Program-made: the position numbers and the translations under genes
From: Phycisphaerae bacterium
GTDB lineage: Bacteria; Planctomycetota; Phycisphaerae; UBA1845
Assembly: GCA_029260165.1 (NCBI GenBank)
Contig: JAJDDT010000089.1
Span: forward strand, 1 to 64,000
Direction: 5' to 3'
Length of the DNA stretch: 64,000 nt
The notes under the pieces: generated by a model
The model's database searches: none
Seen by the model: only the letters and a program-made list of their open reading frames with translations
What the model was told of the DNA's origin: nothing
In this document: positions 43,805-52,406 of the stretch, one piece after another
Numbering within the stretch: the stretch's first letter is position 1
Layout of the letters: each line of letters starts with the position of its first letter

Positions 43805-45445
43805 TCATACGCTGACCGATCGACGCACCACGATTCGGTTGCCGTGATGCTCGACGACCTCCACCTGCTCGCCAGCGTCAATCATCTCACATTCACTCAC
43901 CACGTCCACCAGCGTCGATCCGAAACGCACCTTGCCCGACGGTCGTAGTCCGCTGACCACCACGCCGAAATCGCCCACCCGCGCTGCCCCATGATACACG
44001 TCCGCCACCGCCACATCCGACGGCGTCGGGTTGGCTGGCACGATCCGTCTGAAATACGGCAACGTCGGAAGATACCTGGCCAACACCGCCATCGCAACGA
44101 CCGACACCACCATGGACGCCCCGACCGCCTGAATCCCGTTTTTCAGACCCAATACCGACTCGTCCAGCCGAGGCCAATAAATCGGCAACCGACCGGGCGA
44201 ATCAGGCATGAACGTGAAAACCAGCCCCACAAAGAGCAACAACAAACCACTGATCCCGGCTATCCCAAACCCCGGAATCACAAAAATCTCAACCGCCAAC
44301 AACGCAAACCCCGCAAGGATCAACAACACCTCCCAGATGTTCGCCAACCCCGTCAGAAACGGCGCCCCCAGGAAAATCCCCAACGCAATCAACGCGACCA
44401 GACCCGCCACCCCAACCCCGGGCGTGTTGAATTCCACATAGGCTCCGACCAGCACAATGACCAGCAGGAACATGCGCACGCCCATCGACGTCATCCAACG
44501 AGTGAATACCTCAAGCCCGGTAAACTTCAGCCGCTCAATCGGACCAGCCAACCCGTAGCGCTCGCGAAGATCCTCTTCCCCGCTGACGATCCCCTTTGAA
44601 AACCCGAACGCATACGCCCGACTCTGCGACATCGTCAGCAACTCCGTGGATTTCACCACGGGCTGATCCACCGGCATCGACTTGTCCAGGCCCGAATCAT
44701 GGTAGCTTTCAACCAGCTTCCACGAATCATCTCCCCCGCTCAGGTCCGGCAGCTCAAGCCCCAATATCTTCCTCTTCTCGCCCAACCCGTCGACAAGCTC
44801 TTCCTTCTCTTCTGTCTCGACGAATCGCTTCTCACCGGTTTTGGTATTCTCGATCCACCAGACCTCCATCTCGCTGCGCACCATCGACTCGCACAACAAT
44901 GTCTCATACCCGTTGCGGGCGGCTGAATCCCGAAACTGCTCCAGCACCGGACTCTCCGCCTTCGCACGAATCCCCTCGGGCACCTCCTGCGGACCGGTCG
45001 GACCGCCAAGAATCACCCCGCAGTCACCAATCACCGACGCCGACGACATCACGATCTCGTCACAGGCAGCCGAAATCATCGAGCCGGCGGAATACGCCTG
45101 CGAGTGGACCCACGCCACCGTTTTCACGTCACCCAGATTCTTGATGTAATTGCAGATATCCAGCGCGCTGGTCACATATCCACCAGGCGTGTCGATTTCA
45201 AAAATGATCGTCTTCGCGCCGTCTTCGATCGCCTGATCAACCCGACGCGTGATACTCTCGGTCGTAACGTCCGAAATCTCCTTGTTGATCGTGACAATCA
45301 CGCCCTTGCCATTTTCAACAACGTCAGCCTCAACGTTCTCGTCGACACTGCCATCTCCCAACGCGGGCATCGCGGTCAGGCACAACACCACCGCCAGGCA
45401 AACGCCTCTCAAAAACCGCCATCGATCCCGGCACCAGTCATTCAT
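43805..45445 (-). CDS. NfeD1b-type membrane serine protease (ClpP-like)
   Basis: A 546-residue protein. The start at 45445 is chosen because GAGAGG stands seven bases upstream and a signal peptide follows (FLRGVCLAVVLCLTAMPALG). A ClpP/SppA-like protease domain occupies about residues 50-260, with IFEIDTPGG, then Ser122 in AYSAGSMIS and Lys162 in IRAKAESP. The 40-residue Ser-Lys spacing is like the archaeal stomatin-cleaving protease. Four to six membrane helices follow (about 310-440), then an NfeD OB-domain (LRPSGKVRFGSTLVDVV). It is the first gene of the floA operon and may cleave or regulate the SPFH partner. Confidence 0.92.
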   Translation of the reverse strand: MNDWCRDRWRFLRGVCLAVVLCLTAMPALGDGSVDENVEADVVENGKGVIVTINKEISDVTTESITRRVDQAIEDGAKTIIFEIDTPGGYVTSALDICNYIKNLGDVKTVAWVHSQAYSAGSMISAACDEIVMSSASVIGDCGVILGGPTGPQEVPEGIRAKAESPVLEQFRDSAARNGYETLLCESMVRSEMEVWWIENTKTGEKRFVETEEKEELVDGLGEKRKILGLELPDLSGGDDSWKLVESYHDSGLDKSMPVDQPVVKSTELLTMSQSRAYAFGFSKGIVSGEEDLRERYGLAGPIERLKFTGLEVFTRWMTSMGVRMFLLVIVLVGAYVEFNTPGVGVAGLVALIALGIFLGAPFLTGLANIWEVLLILAGFALLAVEIFVIPGFGIAGISGLLLLFVGLVFTFMPDSPGRLPIYWPRLDESVLGLKNGIQAVGASMVVSVVAMAVLARYLPTLPYFRRIVPANPTPSDVAVADVYHGAARVGDFGVVVSGLRPSGKVRFGSTLVDVVSECEMIDAGEQVEVVEHHGNRIVVRRSVSV

Positions 45446-45671
45446 GAACAAACCTCTCGAAATCAATTGCCAATGATGGGCAATGGGCACACGTTCCCGC
45501 AGTCATTGTAGATTTCAGGCGATACGCTGGCAAGATCATTCAAATCCGACATACGTTCACCACAAACGCTCGAAGCCTGTGGGGCGCAGCGTTGGGTGGG
45601 GGTACGAACGTTCGATTGAATTCTCCGGGATCAGTCGCAACGCACCTTCGCGACCAAATCGCAGGCGAAAC

Positions 45672-47423
45672 TCACGACGATCCGTCGAAGTTGATCTGAA
45701 AAACCCGGTAGTCGAGAATGTTCATCACCCCGTCACGATTCAAATCCGCACAACCGCAGCCGGGTGGCACATCCGATGGCGCTCCCGCAGAACACGAAAC
45801 GAATCTTCCCAGGTCATTCAAATTGACGACGCCGTCCATGTTGAGGTCGCCCGGTGGCGGGGGACAATCGCACCCGCCGCCCGGATCACACTCCACTTCT
45901 TCGGGGCAAAGGGACTGGACTTCACAGGTTCCCACGGGCGTGCAGATGTTCACCGTACACGCATCCTGATCACCACACTCGCGGCTGTCTTCACATCGGC
46001 AGGGATTCGGATCGCAGGACGTGCCGTCACCCTCATACGATCCGCCGACCTTGTTGACGCACGATTGCTGCGTCGCGGGCTGGCAGCGGTCGGCCAGGCA
46101 ACACGCTCCGCAGTCGGGGTTGTCGTTCGGCAAAAACAGGCAGCCTTCGCCCGGATCGCAAAAATCAGTCGTGCAGGGATTGCCGTCATCGCAATCCGGA
46201 ATGACGACAGCAGGTCTGCAGAATCCGCCTTCGCAGAATTCCGTTCCATCGCAAAGGTCGTCATCCTGGCAGGCATCGTCATCGGTGCAAAAGCACGGAT
46301 CGGGCGTACAGTCGAGTTGATTTCCCAGAAAGACCGCGTTGGGCACTTCGTTGCAATCGAATTCAGAAACGAAAAAGCAGGTGTCCGGTGGAGCGCAGCA
46401 GGCCCCAAGCTCGAAGCAGTCAGCATCCGCACACGACACGCCCGGACCGAAAAATGGCGTTTTCAGCATGTTGCATTCCTCAACGGTGACGCTGACACAA
46501 TCATCCACGCCGGCACAGCAGGCTCCGTCACATATGTCGGGGTCGTTGCACGACGTACCGATACCGCGAAACGTTCCACTTTCCACGGAGGTACACGCCG
46601 CTGAACTGGTTCTGACGCAACCTCCGATCGTCTTGCAGCAGGCCCCGCAGTTGGATTCTGCGTTGGGTGTGAACTGACAACCGGAAACAGGATCGCACAT
46701 GTCATCCGTACAAGGGTTGTCGTCGTTGCATTCCAGCGAGACACCGGGACGGCAATCTCCATCAGCACCGCAAGTCTCGACGCCATTACAGACATCCCGG
46801 TCAGCGCAATCCTCGTCACTTGTGCATAGATCGCAGGGCGTTTTTCCCGAGCAGTCCGATCCGCTGCCCCGATAGCTGCCGTCCACGCCATCACACTCCG
46901 ACCGGCTTTGGTCCGCGACACAGCTGGAATCGACCATGCAGCACGCCCCCCGGCACATCGAGGGATTGTCCGGATCGCATACACTGCCGTCACCGAGAAA
47001 TTCGCCACCGATCAGTTCGACGCACGCGAATTCGGTCTCACGGATACAAAAACCGGAATTGAAGCAACATGCACCGCCGAATGGCGCACATGGGCGCACG
47101 TCCTTGCAGTCCGTCCCAACTCCCTGAAAAATCCCCTGGCTCGATTCACATTGCGCCAACGTCACCCTATCGAGACAGTTCCCCGCCGCGAAGCAACACG
47201 CACCCGTCCGGCCGGCAATCATCGGCCCCGCACAAGTGGTCTCAACCCCGTTGAATGTTCCCCCGACACCCTGACAGCGCTCACGGGTCACGCCGCCGAT
47301 GCACGCACCCGAACCCAGCCGACAGGTTCCCGACTCGTCCGTGCCATACAGATGTGCGACACATCCGAAAAGGGTCAACGAAAACACGACACACCGACAG
47401 ACATGCTTGTTTCGCAACTGCAC
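45672..47423 (-). CDS. Secreted GACC-repeat, Cys-rich dockerin protein
   Basis: A 583-residue exported protein. The start is taken as GTG 47423 because GGAGG lies exactly five bases before it. ATG 47435 upstream would leave no room for a site. It consists of about nine modules, most starting G-A-C-C and running 'GACC-x(5)-C-x(8)-C-x(5)-GxF-x-G-x-G-x-x-C', for example GACCMVDSSCVADQSRSEC. They are broken by two EGF-like/Cys-rich inserts (TSDEDCADRDVCNGVETC; TDDDACQDDDLCDGTEFC). The C-terminus is dockerin-like (GDLNMDGVVNLNDLG; DLNRDGVMNILDYR). No sorting tail is present. The function is unknown; disulphide-stabilised surface display is likely. Confidence 0.82.
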   Translation of the reverse strand: MQLRNKHVCRCVVFSLTLFGCVAHLYGTDESGTCRLGSGACIGGVTRERCQGVGGTFNGVETTCAGPMIAGRTGACCFAAGNCLDRVTLAQCESSQGIFQGVGTDCKDVRPCAPFGGACCFNSGFCIRETEFACVELIGGEFLGDGSVCDPDNPSMCRGACCMVDSSCVADQSRSECDGVDGSYRGSGSDCSGKTPCDLCTSDEDCADRDVCNGVETCGADGDCRPGVSLECNDDNPCTDDMCDPVSGCQFTPNAESNCGACCKTIGGCVRTSSAACTSVESGTFRGIGTSCNDPDICDGACCAGVDDCVSVTVEECNMLKTPFFGPGVSCADADCFELGACCAPPDTCFFVSEFDCNEVPNAVFLGNQLDCTPDPCFCTDDDACQDDDLCDGTEFCEGGFCRPAVVIPDCDDGNPCTTDFCDPGEGCLFLPNDNPDCGACCLADRCQPATQQSCVNKVGGSYEGDGTSCDPNPCRCEDSRECGDQDACTVNICTPVGTCEVQSLCPEEVECDPGGGCDCPPPPGDLNMDGVVNLNDLGRFVSCSAGAPSDVPPGCGCADLNRDGVMNILDYRVFQINFDGSS

Positions 47424-47637
47424 GAAAACCTCCATTCCCTAGATGCGACGTGATTCTCTCGTCCTGCCCGAAGTCGGACGCATCCCACTGGACTCACTGA
47501 AGGTATGTTCGAATGGCCCGAATCAAATCAGCGGTCCGCCCAGCCAGACCACATTATATCAATTTCTTCCCCCGAATCCTATCCTTTATTTCAGCGCTGC
47601 AGGCCATCACCAGGGCGGTTTTTCACCTGAATCCGCT

Positions 47638-49272
47638 TCAATTCCACGCAGGCAACCAACCCGCCGGCATCTGCGGATTCTTCATAAAAGGCCGATACAA
47701 AGGGTCACCAATCAACGCCATCTGCCACGAGAGAAATGGCTGCGTCGCCGCAAAAACCTCACCCAGCGAATACTCCCCCGTCATCAACAACCCGAAAAAC
47801 GCCGTCGGCTTGGGAAACGCAGACAAATACGGTTCGTTCACCGCACCCAACGTCGCCACCACCCCATCCTTCAACAACTCCTTGCACCAAAATCGTTTCG
47901 TCTCATCACGCAGACTCACCAACTCAAAACTCGCGATATGATATCCAACCGCCCCCGGCACAAAATCAAACGCATCCACATAACTCTTCACATTGTACCA
48001 TCCGCAATACACCGCCGCCCGCGGACACTCCCCCGCCTGAAACACCGCACCCTTACGATCCAGCGTCAACGGCATCTCCGACTTCTTCCGCAACATGCTC
48101 GCCAAACGGATCAAATCACGATCGTAGTCGATGTAGCCATCGTCTTTTCGCAACCCCCGCGCATCGATGTAAACGTTGCCGTCAAGACCCGTCTTCTCCA
48201 CCGCCACCGTCGTGTCGATCATGCGATGAACCAGCTTCACCGTCGGACCGTCCAACCGCGACACGATCAACACCCGCTCGGTCACGCCGACCCCAATCGC
48301 CTCCTCCCCGAACTTGCCGTACAACGGATTCGAGACCCAGCCAGCCGGCGAATAACGACCACGCAACACCAACGCCAACTCGCTATCAAACGACGATTTT
48401 GAATCACGTCCCACCAGCCCCGTCATGCGCGACCGCAACACCCGCGCCAATCCAAACAATCCGCGACTCTCCCGAACGTCCTTCAACGCCGCATCAAAAT
48501 CGCTCGCCGAAGACTTGTAGGCGATCAATGGACCGATCCGCCGCTCCAGTTCGACAACACGATCTCGAATCTGCCCCATCTGATCCGTCGTCGCATGCCC
48601 CAACTGTTCCGCCGCCGTTGAACCCCGAGCGATGATCCCCGTCCGTCCCTCAGCCGCATAAACAAACCCCAGCGCCGCTCGTCGCCGCTCCGACAATTCT
48701 TTCGCATCCGCCCCCGGCGACTGGTTGATCAACGCCCGCTGACCCTCCAGAAACAACCGATACAAATCGTCGAGCGACGCATCATCCTCGATCTTCCCCC
48801 AACTGCCTTGCCGACCAGCCGGCGCATCGGACCGATCACGAATTCTCAGGATCAGGTCCCTGACTCTTCGCCCGGCCTGAACCAGTTCCTGCCCCAAAAC
48901 ACCCGACCGCACCTTGTTCGCCTCCGTCGCATGATGCGACGCCACCTTCAACGGCAAATCATAGCACGTCACCAAACAGCGAATCCGCGATCCATTCTCG
49001 TGCGAGGTCAACCACTCGCGAACCTTTGGCACAATCTTCGTTTCATACGTCTCGCGCGAGACTTGCTCCCGATACCGAACCCCCAATCCGAGCAACTGAT
49101 CCGCCGGCACCCCGCGAACCCGTGCGTAATGACGCGCGACAGACTCCGACGCCTCGCTGTTCCTGTTATAGACAACCGCACACTGCTCCGCTGTCAGTTC
49201 CCCCAGCGCATTCGCCGACAACACCCCCAACACCAACATCGCAATCCAACAACGGATCAAAACAGCTTCCAT
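47638..49272 (-). CDS. TIGR03790 family exported protein
   Basis: A 544-residue protein of a family of unknown function common in Planctomycetota. ATG 49272 opens a signal peptide (LIRCWIAMLVLGVLSANALG). The core pattern is VVYNRNSEASESVARHYARV followed by RGVPADQLLGL. Next are RIRCLVTCYDLPLKV, a variable helical part, and AAVYCGWYNVKSYVDAFDFV with GVVATLGAVNEPYLSAF. LIGDPLYRPF lies close to the C-terminus. Unlike the paralogue at 34538, it has no Ig or dockerin additions. It lies 214 bases upstream of the GACC gene on the same strand. Confidence 0.85.
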   Translation of the reverse strand: MEAVLIRCWIAMLVLGVLSANALGELTAEQCAVVYNRNSEASESVARHYARVRGVPADQLLGLGVRYREQVSRETYETKIVPKVREWLTSHENGSRIRCLVTCYDLPLKVASHHATEANKVRSGVLGQELVQAGRRVRDLILRIRDRSDAPAGRQGSWGKIEDDASLDDLYRLFLEGQRALINQSPGADAKELSERRRAALGFVYAAEGRTGIIARGSTAAEQLGHATTDQMGQIRDRVVELERRIGPLIAYKSSASDFDAALKDVRESRGLFGLARVLRSRMTGLVGRDSKSSFDSELALVLRGRYSPAGWVSNPLYGKFGEEAIGVGVTERVLIVSRLDGPTVKLVHRMIDTTVAVEKTGLDGNVYIDARGLRKDDGYIDYDRDLIRLASMLRKKSEMPLTLDRKGAVFQAGECPRAAVYCGWYNVKSYVDAFDFVPGAVGYHIASFELVSLRDETKRFWCKELLKDGVVATLGAVNEPYLSAFPKPTAFFGLLMTGEYSLGEVFAATQPFLSWQMALIGDPLYRPFMKNPQMPAGWLPAWN

Positions 49273-49301
49273 CCAAATGAAACATCACCCTCCGTACGCG
49301 A

Positions 49302-49465
49302 CGAAACCAATGTAGCGTCACCCCTTGTGGGTGACAAAAATACCAACCAACCTCAACCCATCCCGACCGTCGCACCTGCGACAACGAAACCAATGTAGCG
49401 TCACCCCTTGTGGGTGACGGGAAAACCAACCAACGTCAATCCGCCCCGACCGACACACTTGCTGC
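49302..49465. repeat. Two tandem 83-bp units, each carrying a GTCACCC palindrome
   Basis: CGAAACCAATGTAGCGTCAC at 49302 recurs 83 bases later at 49385, and similarity continues through GGGTGAC and AAACCAACCAAC to CCCCGACCG. The palindrome copies are at 49308-49335 and 49391-49421, in opposite orientation to those at 8021 and 37350. It lies between dtd and the TIGR03790 gene. Confidence 0.75.
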
Positions 49466-49474
49466 GAACGCGTG

Positions 49475-49924
49475 TCAAAACAACTTCCGCGAATCCAACA
49501 ACATGCAGATCGGCCCGTCATTAACACTGGAAACGTCCATATGTTCCCGAAATCGACCGCGCTCAACACGCACCCCCGTCGCCGACAATGTCTCACAAAA
49601 CAGCCCGTACAAAGGCTCAGCCAACTCAGGCCCCGCAGCCTTGTCAAACGACGGTCGCCGACCCTTGCGCGCATCACCAACAGTCGAAAACGCACTGATG
49701 ACCAACACCGCGCCACCCGCATCCACCACGTCACGGTTCAGCGGTTTGTGATCATCCGGAAATATCCGCAAATACCGAACCTTCTCGCTCAGGTACGCAA
49801 CATCCGCCTCGCCATCGTCAGGCCCCACCCCCAGATAAACCAACAACCCGACCCCGATCTTCCCAACAACAATTCCATCGACCACCACCGACGCTGACTG
49901 AACCCGTTGCACCACCGCACGCAT
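49475..49924 (-). CDS. dtd: D-aminoacyl-tRNA deacylase, divergent active site
   Basis: A 149-residue DTD-fold protein that normally removes D-amino acids or glycine from mischarged tRNAs. It begins MRAVVQRVQSASVVVDG, as the family does, and has GLLVYLGVGPDDG, RKGRRPSFDKAAGP and GRFREHM. Two usually invariant places are changed: the 'S-Q-F-T' block reads SAFST, and the 'N-D-G-P-V-T' block reads NDGPIC. The Gly-Pro pair itself is kept. The start lies 3 bases after the WYL regulator stop, so it is the last gene of a four-gene operon. Confidence 0.9.
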   Translation of the reverse strand: MRAVVQRVQSASVVVDGIVVGKIGVGLLVYLGVGPDDGEADVAYLSEKVRYLRIFPDDHKPLNRDVVDAGGAVLVISAFSTVGDARKGRRPSFDKAAGPELAEPLYGLFCETLSATGVRVERGRFREHMDVSSVNDGPICMLLDSRKLF

Positions 49925-49927
49925 CGT

Positions 49928-50917
49928 TCACCTCGCCGGAGACGTCGAATTCCGCCTGTACTGCTTCAACATCTGCTCCGCATGTTTCGCCAGGTTCGCC
50001 CGCAACGCGTCAGGCTCGACCACCACCGCCTGATCCCCATACCCCAACACCCACCACAAAATCTCGTCAATCCCATCCACGTCCGCCTCGAAAACCAGTG
50101 AACCATCCGACCGCCGACGCGTTCGCTGCGTCGGATGCCACATGACCTCCTCTACATTGCCCGCCACCTTCGCCCCAAACACGATCTCCACATGAAACCG
50201 CTCGTCCCCGCGAATCATGTTCCACGCATTGCCGAAAAACGCACGCAGCGAAAAGTCCTTGTCCATCCGAAACGTCCCCGGCGTCTTCTCCATATCCACA
50301 ATCCGCTCGAGCTTGAACATCCGCACCTCGCGATGACGCTCCGAATGACCCACCACATACCACCCACGACGCCGGAAAAACACGCGAAAAGGCCTCAACG
50401 TCGTCTCGATCTCACGCTTGTCGTAGTACGAGTCATACCGAATGTGAATCTTCCGCCTCGCGATGATCGACTTCTCAACCCGAACGATCAGGTCCGAAAC
50501 CGGGTCCACATCCGAAATCTGCGACCACTCAAAATCCACGTTCTCCAGAACCGCCCCGCAGTGCTCGCGAATGTCATCAGGCACCGCAGCCTCGATCTTC
50601 AACCCCGCCGACACCGTCGAACGATACGCCGGCAACACCCGCTCACTGATCACCTTGCGCGTGAGCATTAACAACGCCATCCCCTCCTCCAGCGTTAAAT
50701 CCAATGGTCTCAAATAGAACGACTTTTCCAGCGCGTACGACTCAGTCTCCGCGTCAAAATGACACGCCAGCCCCGCATCACGCAGCACGTTCATGTCCCG
50801 AAAAACCGACCGCCGACTGACCCCGAATTCATCCGCCAACGTCGAAACACCACACTTGCGACCGGCGTGCAATATCTCCACGATCCGAATCAGTCGCTGT
50901 GTCCGCGTTAGTTTCAT
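49928..50917 (-). CDS. WYL-domain helix-turn-helix transcriptional regulator
   Basis: A 329-residue regulator with an N-terminal winged HTH (MKLTRTQRLIRIVEILHAGR, then VSTLADEFGVSRRSVFRDMN) and a central WYL ligand-sensing domain. This includes IRYDSYYDKREIETTLRPFR followed by GWYVVGHSERHREVRMFKLE. A WCX-like C-terminal part ends EQMLKQY. ATG 50917 is separated from the preceding stop by one base. WYL regulators often answer nucleic-acid ligands or DNA damage. Here it may control the unknown membrane protein and isomerase genes in its own operon (inference). Confidence 0.92.
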   Translation of the reverse strand: MKLTRTQRLIRIVEILHAGRKCGVSTLADEFGVSRRSVFRDMNVLRDAGLACHFDAETESYALEKSFYLRPLDLTLEEGMALLMLTRKVISERVLPAYRSTVSAGLKIEAAVPDDIREHCGAVLENVDFEWSQISDVDPVSDLIVRVEKSIIARRKIHIRYDSYYDKREIETTLRPFRVFFRRRGWYVVGHSERHREVRMFKLERIVDMEKTPGTFRMDKDFSLRAFFGNAWNMIRGDERFHVEIVFGAKVAGNVEEVMWHPTQRTRRRSDGSLVFEADVDGIDEILWWVLGYGDQAVVVEPDALRANLAKHAEQMLKQYRRNSTSPAR

Positions 50918-50918
50918 C

Positions 50919-52406
50919 TCAAACACCTACCATCAACAATCCCGCGTCAACAACCCCGATCATCAACTGCACCGTCGTCGACACATGAGGCTGCGACCGC
51001 ACGATCACAAAACCCAACATCGAACCCAGCGTCAACAACGTCAGCCCCCCAAAACTCGACCGACCAATCGTCCGCCGACCCCACAGCAGGACCAGCAGCA
51101 ACAACAAATGCACCGTCACCGCCGCCGACATCCTGCCAATCGTATCATCCTCAACCGCCACCGACCGCAGCACAGGCCACATCGCCATCAACCCGCCCAA
51201 TCCGACGGTCATACACGCCGAAAAGAACGCGTACCGGTGCGTCAACGGAATCAATCTTCCGCCGATCGTCCACGCACGGCCATCATCCAATTGCTGTCGC
51301 CATACCCCGCCAATCCAAACCCAGAACGCCGTCATGAACGTGAACCCAAACATCATCGCGTTGAATACCACCGGAAACTGCGATCTCAGCGATACCTCCG
51401 ACAGCGGCGACATCACGATACACCCCGTCGCCGCACACATCGTCAACAATCCCAGCGCGACCTCCGCAACACCCGCATGCCAACGAGATCCTGCCAACAC
51501 AAAAACCGACATCCCAACTGCCAACCCACAACAGGTCATCACCATCGCCTGCCTGCGAATCCCCAAACCCGTCGCGTCAAACGGAACCGACACCTGAAAC
51601 GCCATCAACACCATCATCAACCCACCGACCACACACGCCGCCGTCCGCATCCCAGGCCAGTCAATTCGCCCGGTAACAAGCAACATCGGATCCACCCTCG
51701 CCGCTCGCCAACGACGATTGATCCGGTACACCCAAAACGACCCCACAAACCCGCAATGCACCACCGTCAGCTCGATCAACAAACGCAAAGACCAATCGGT
51801 CAACACATAACCACCACCGTCAACATACCGCAGAACACCCCCGCCAACCGAACGCCAAAACACCAACGCAATCGCCAACCCGTAAATCCACGCGACCTGA
51901 CCCATCTCACGCATCACAATCAACCGCACCACGCAGCCAACCGCCAACAACAATACCATGACAGGCACCACCCCACCCACCGAACGTCCCGTCCCATCCC
52001 CCATCGGAACCCGCTCCAGCGTCTCGAGCACCGCCCGAACCACCGAGTCGCCAACCATCACGCACAGCACTACCCCGCCCAGCACCGACAGCGTCAGCGA
52101 CGACATCCGCGCCGTCTGATCCAACAATCGCCAACGCGATACCTCTTTCCACCAACCCAACACGCGCAACCCACCACGAAACACCGACCAACTCGCCGCC
52201 AATCCCGCGCACACCAAACCCGTCAACGACAGCGCGTCCATCCCATCCGAACAGACCGCCACCCCGATCATCGCCAACCCCGTGTTGGCCATCACACCAA
52301 ACGCCACCCACGCCTTAACAGGGGAAAACCATCGCGTCAGAAACAACGGAAGAACCGCCCCGACCAGCAACACCCCCGCAGGCATACCGATCGACATCAA
52401 CACCAT
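50919..52406 (-). CDS. Unknown 495-residue polytopic membrane protein
   Basis: I do not recognise this family. It is very hydrophobic, with about 13-14 membrane helices and short loops, for example VLLVGAVLPLFLTRWF, GVVPVMVLLLAVGCVV and MMFGFTFMTAFWVWIGG. There is no signal peptide or large soluble domain. The length and helix number recall antiporter-like or NADH-dehydrogenase-like subunits, but I see no diagnostic charged residue pattern. Its start overlaps the isomerase stop (TAATG) and it ends one base before the WYL regulator starts. Confidence 0.75.
   Translation of the reverse strand: MVLMSIGMPAGVLLVGAVLPLFLTRWFSPVKAWVAFGVMANTGLAMIGVAVCSDGMDALSLTGLVCAGLAASWSVFRGGLRVLGWWKEVSRWRLLDQTARMSSLTLSVLGGVVLCVMVGDSVVRAVLETLERVPMGDGTGRSVGGVVPVMVLLLAVGCVVRLIVMREMGQVAWIYGLAIALVFWRSVGGGVLRYVDGGGYVLTDWSLRLLIELTVVHCGFVGSFWVYRINRRWRAARVDPMLLVTGRIDWPGMRTAACVVGGLMMVLMAFQVSVPFDATGLGIRRQAMVMTCCGLAVGMSVFVLAGSRWHAGVAEVALGLLTMCAATGCIVMSPLSEVSLRSQFPVVFNAMMFGFTFMTAFWVWIGGVWRQQLDDGRAWTIGGRLIPLTHRYAFFSACMTVGLGGLMAMWPVLRSVAVEDDTIGRMSAAVTVHLLLLLVLLWGRRTIGRSSFGGLTLLTLGSMLGFVIVRSQPHVSTTVQLMIGVVDAGLLMVGV

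Noticed and set aside
49302-49465. Tandem repeats considered as a CRISPR array
   Set aside because: There are only two units, the similarity spans nearly the whole 83 bases rather than a short repeat plus unique spacer, and no cas gene is present.
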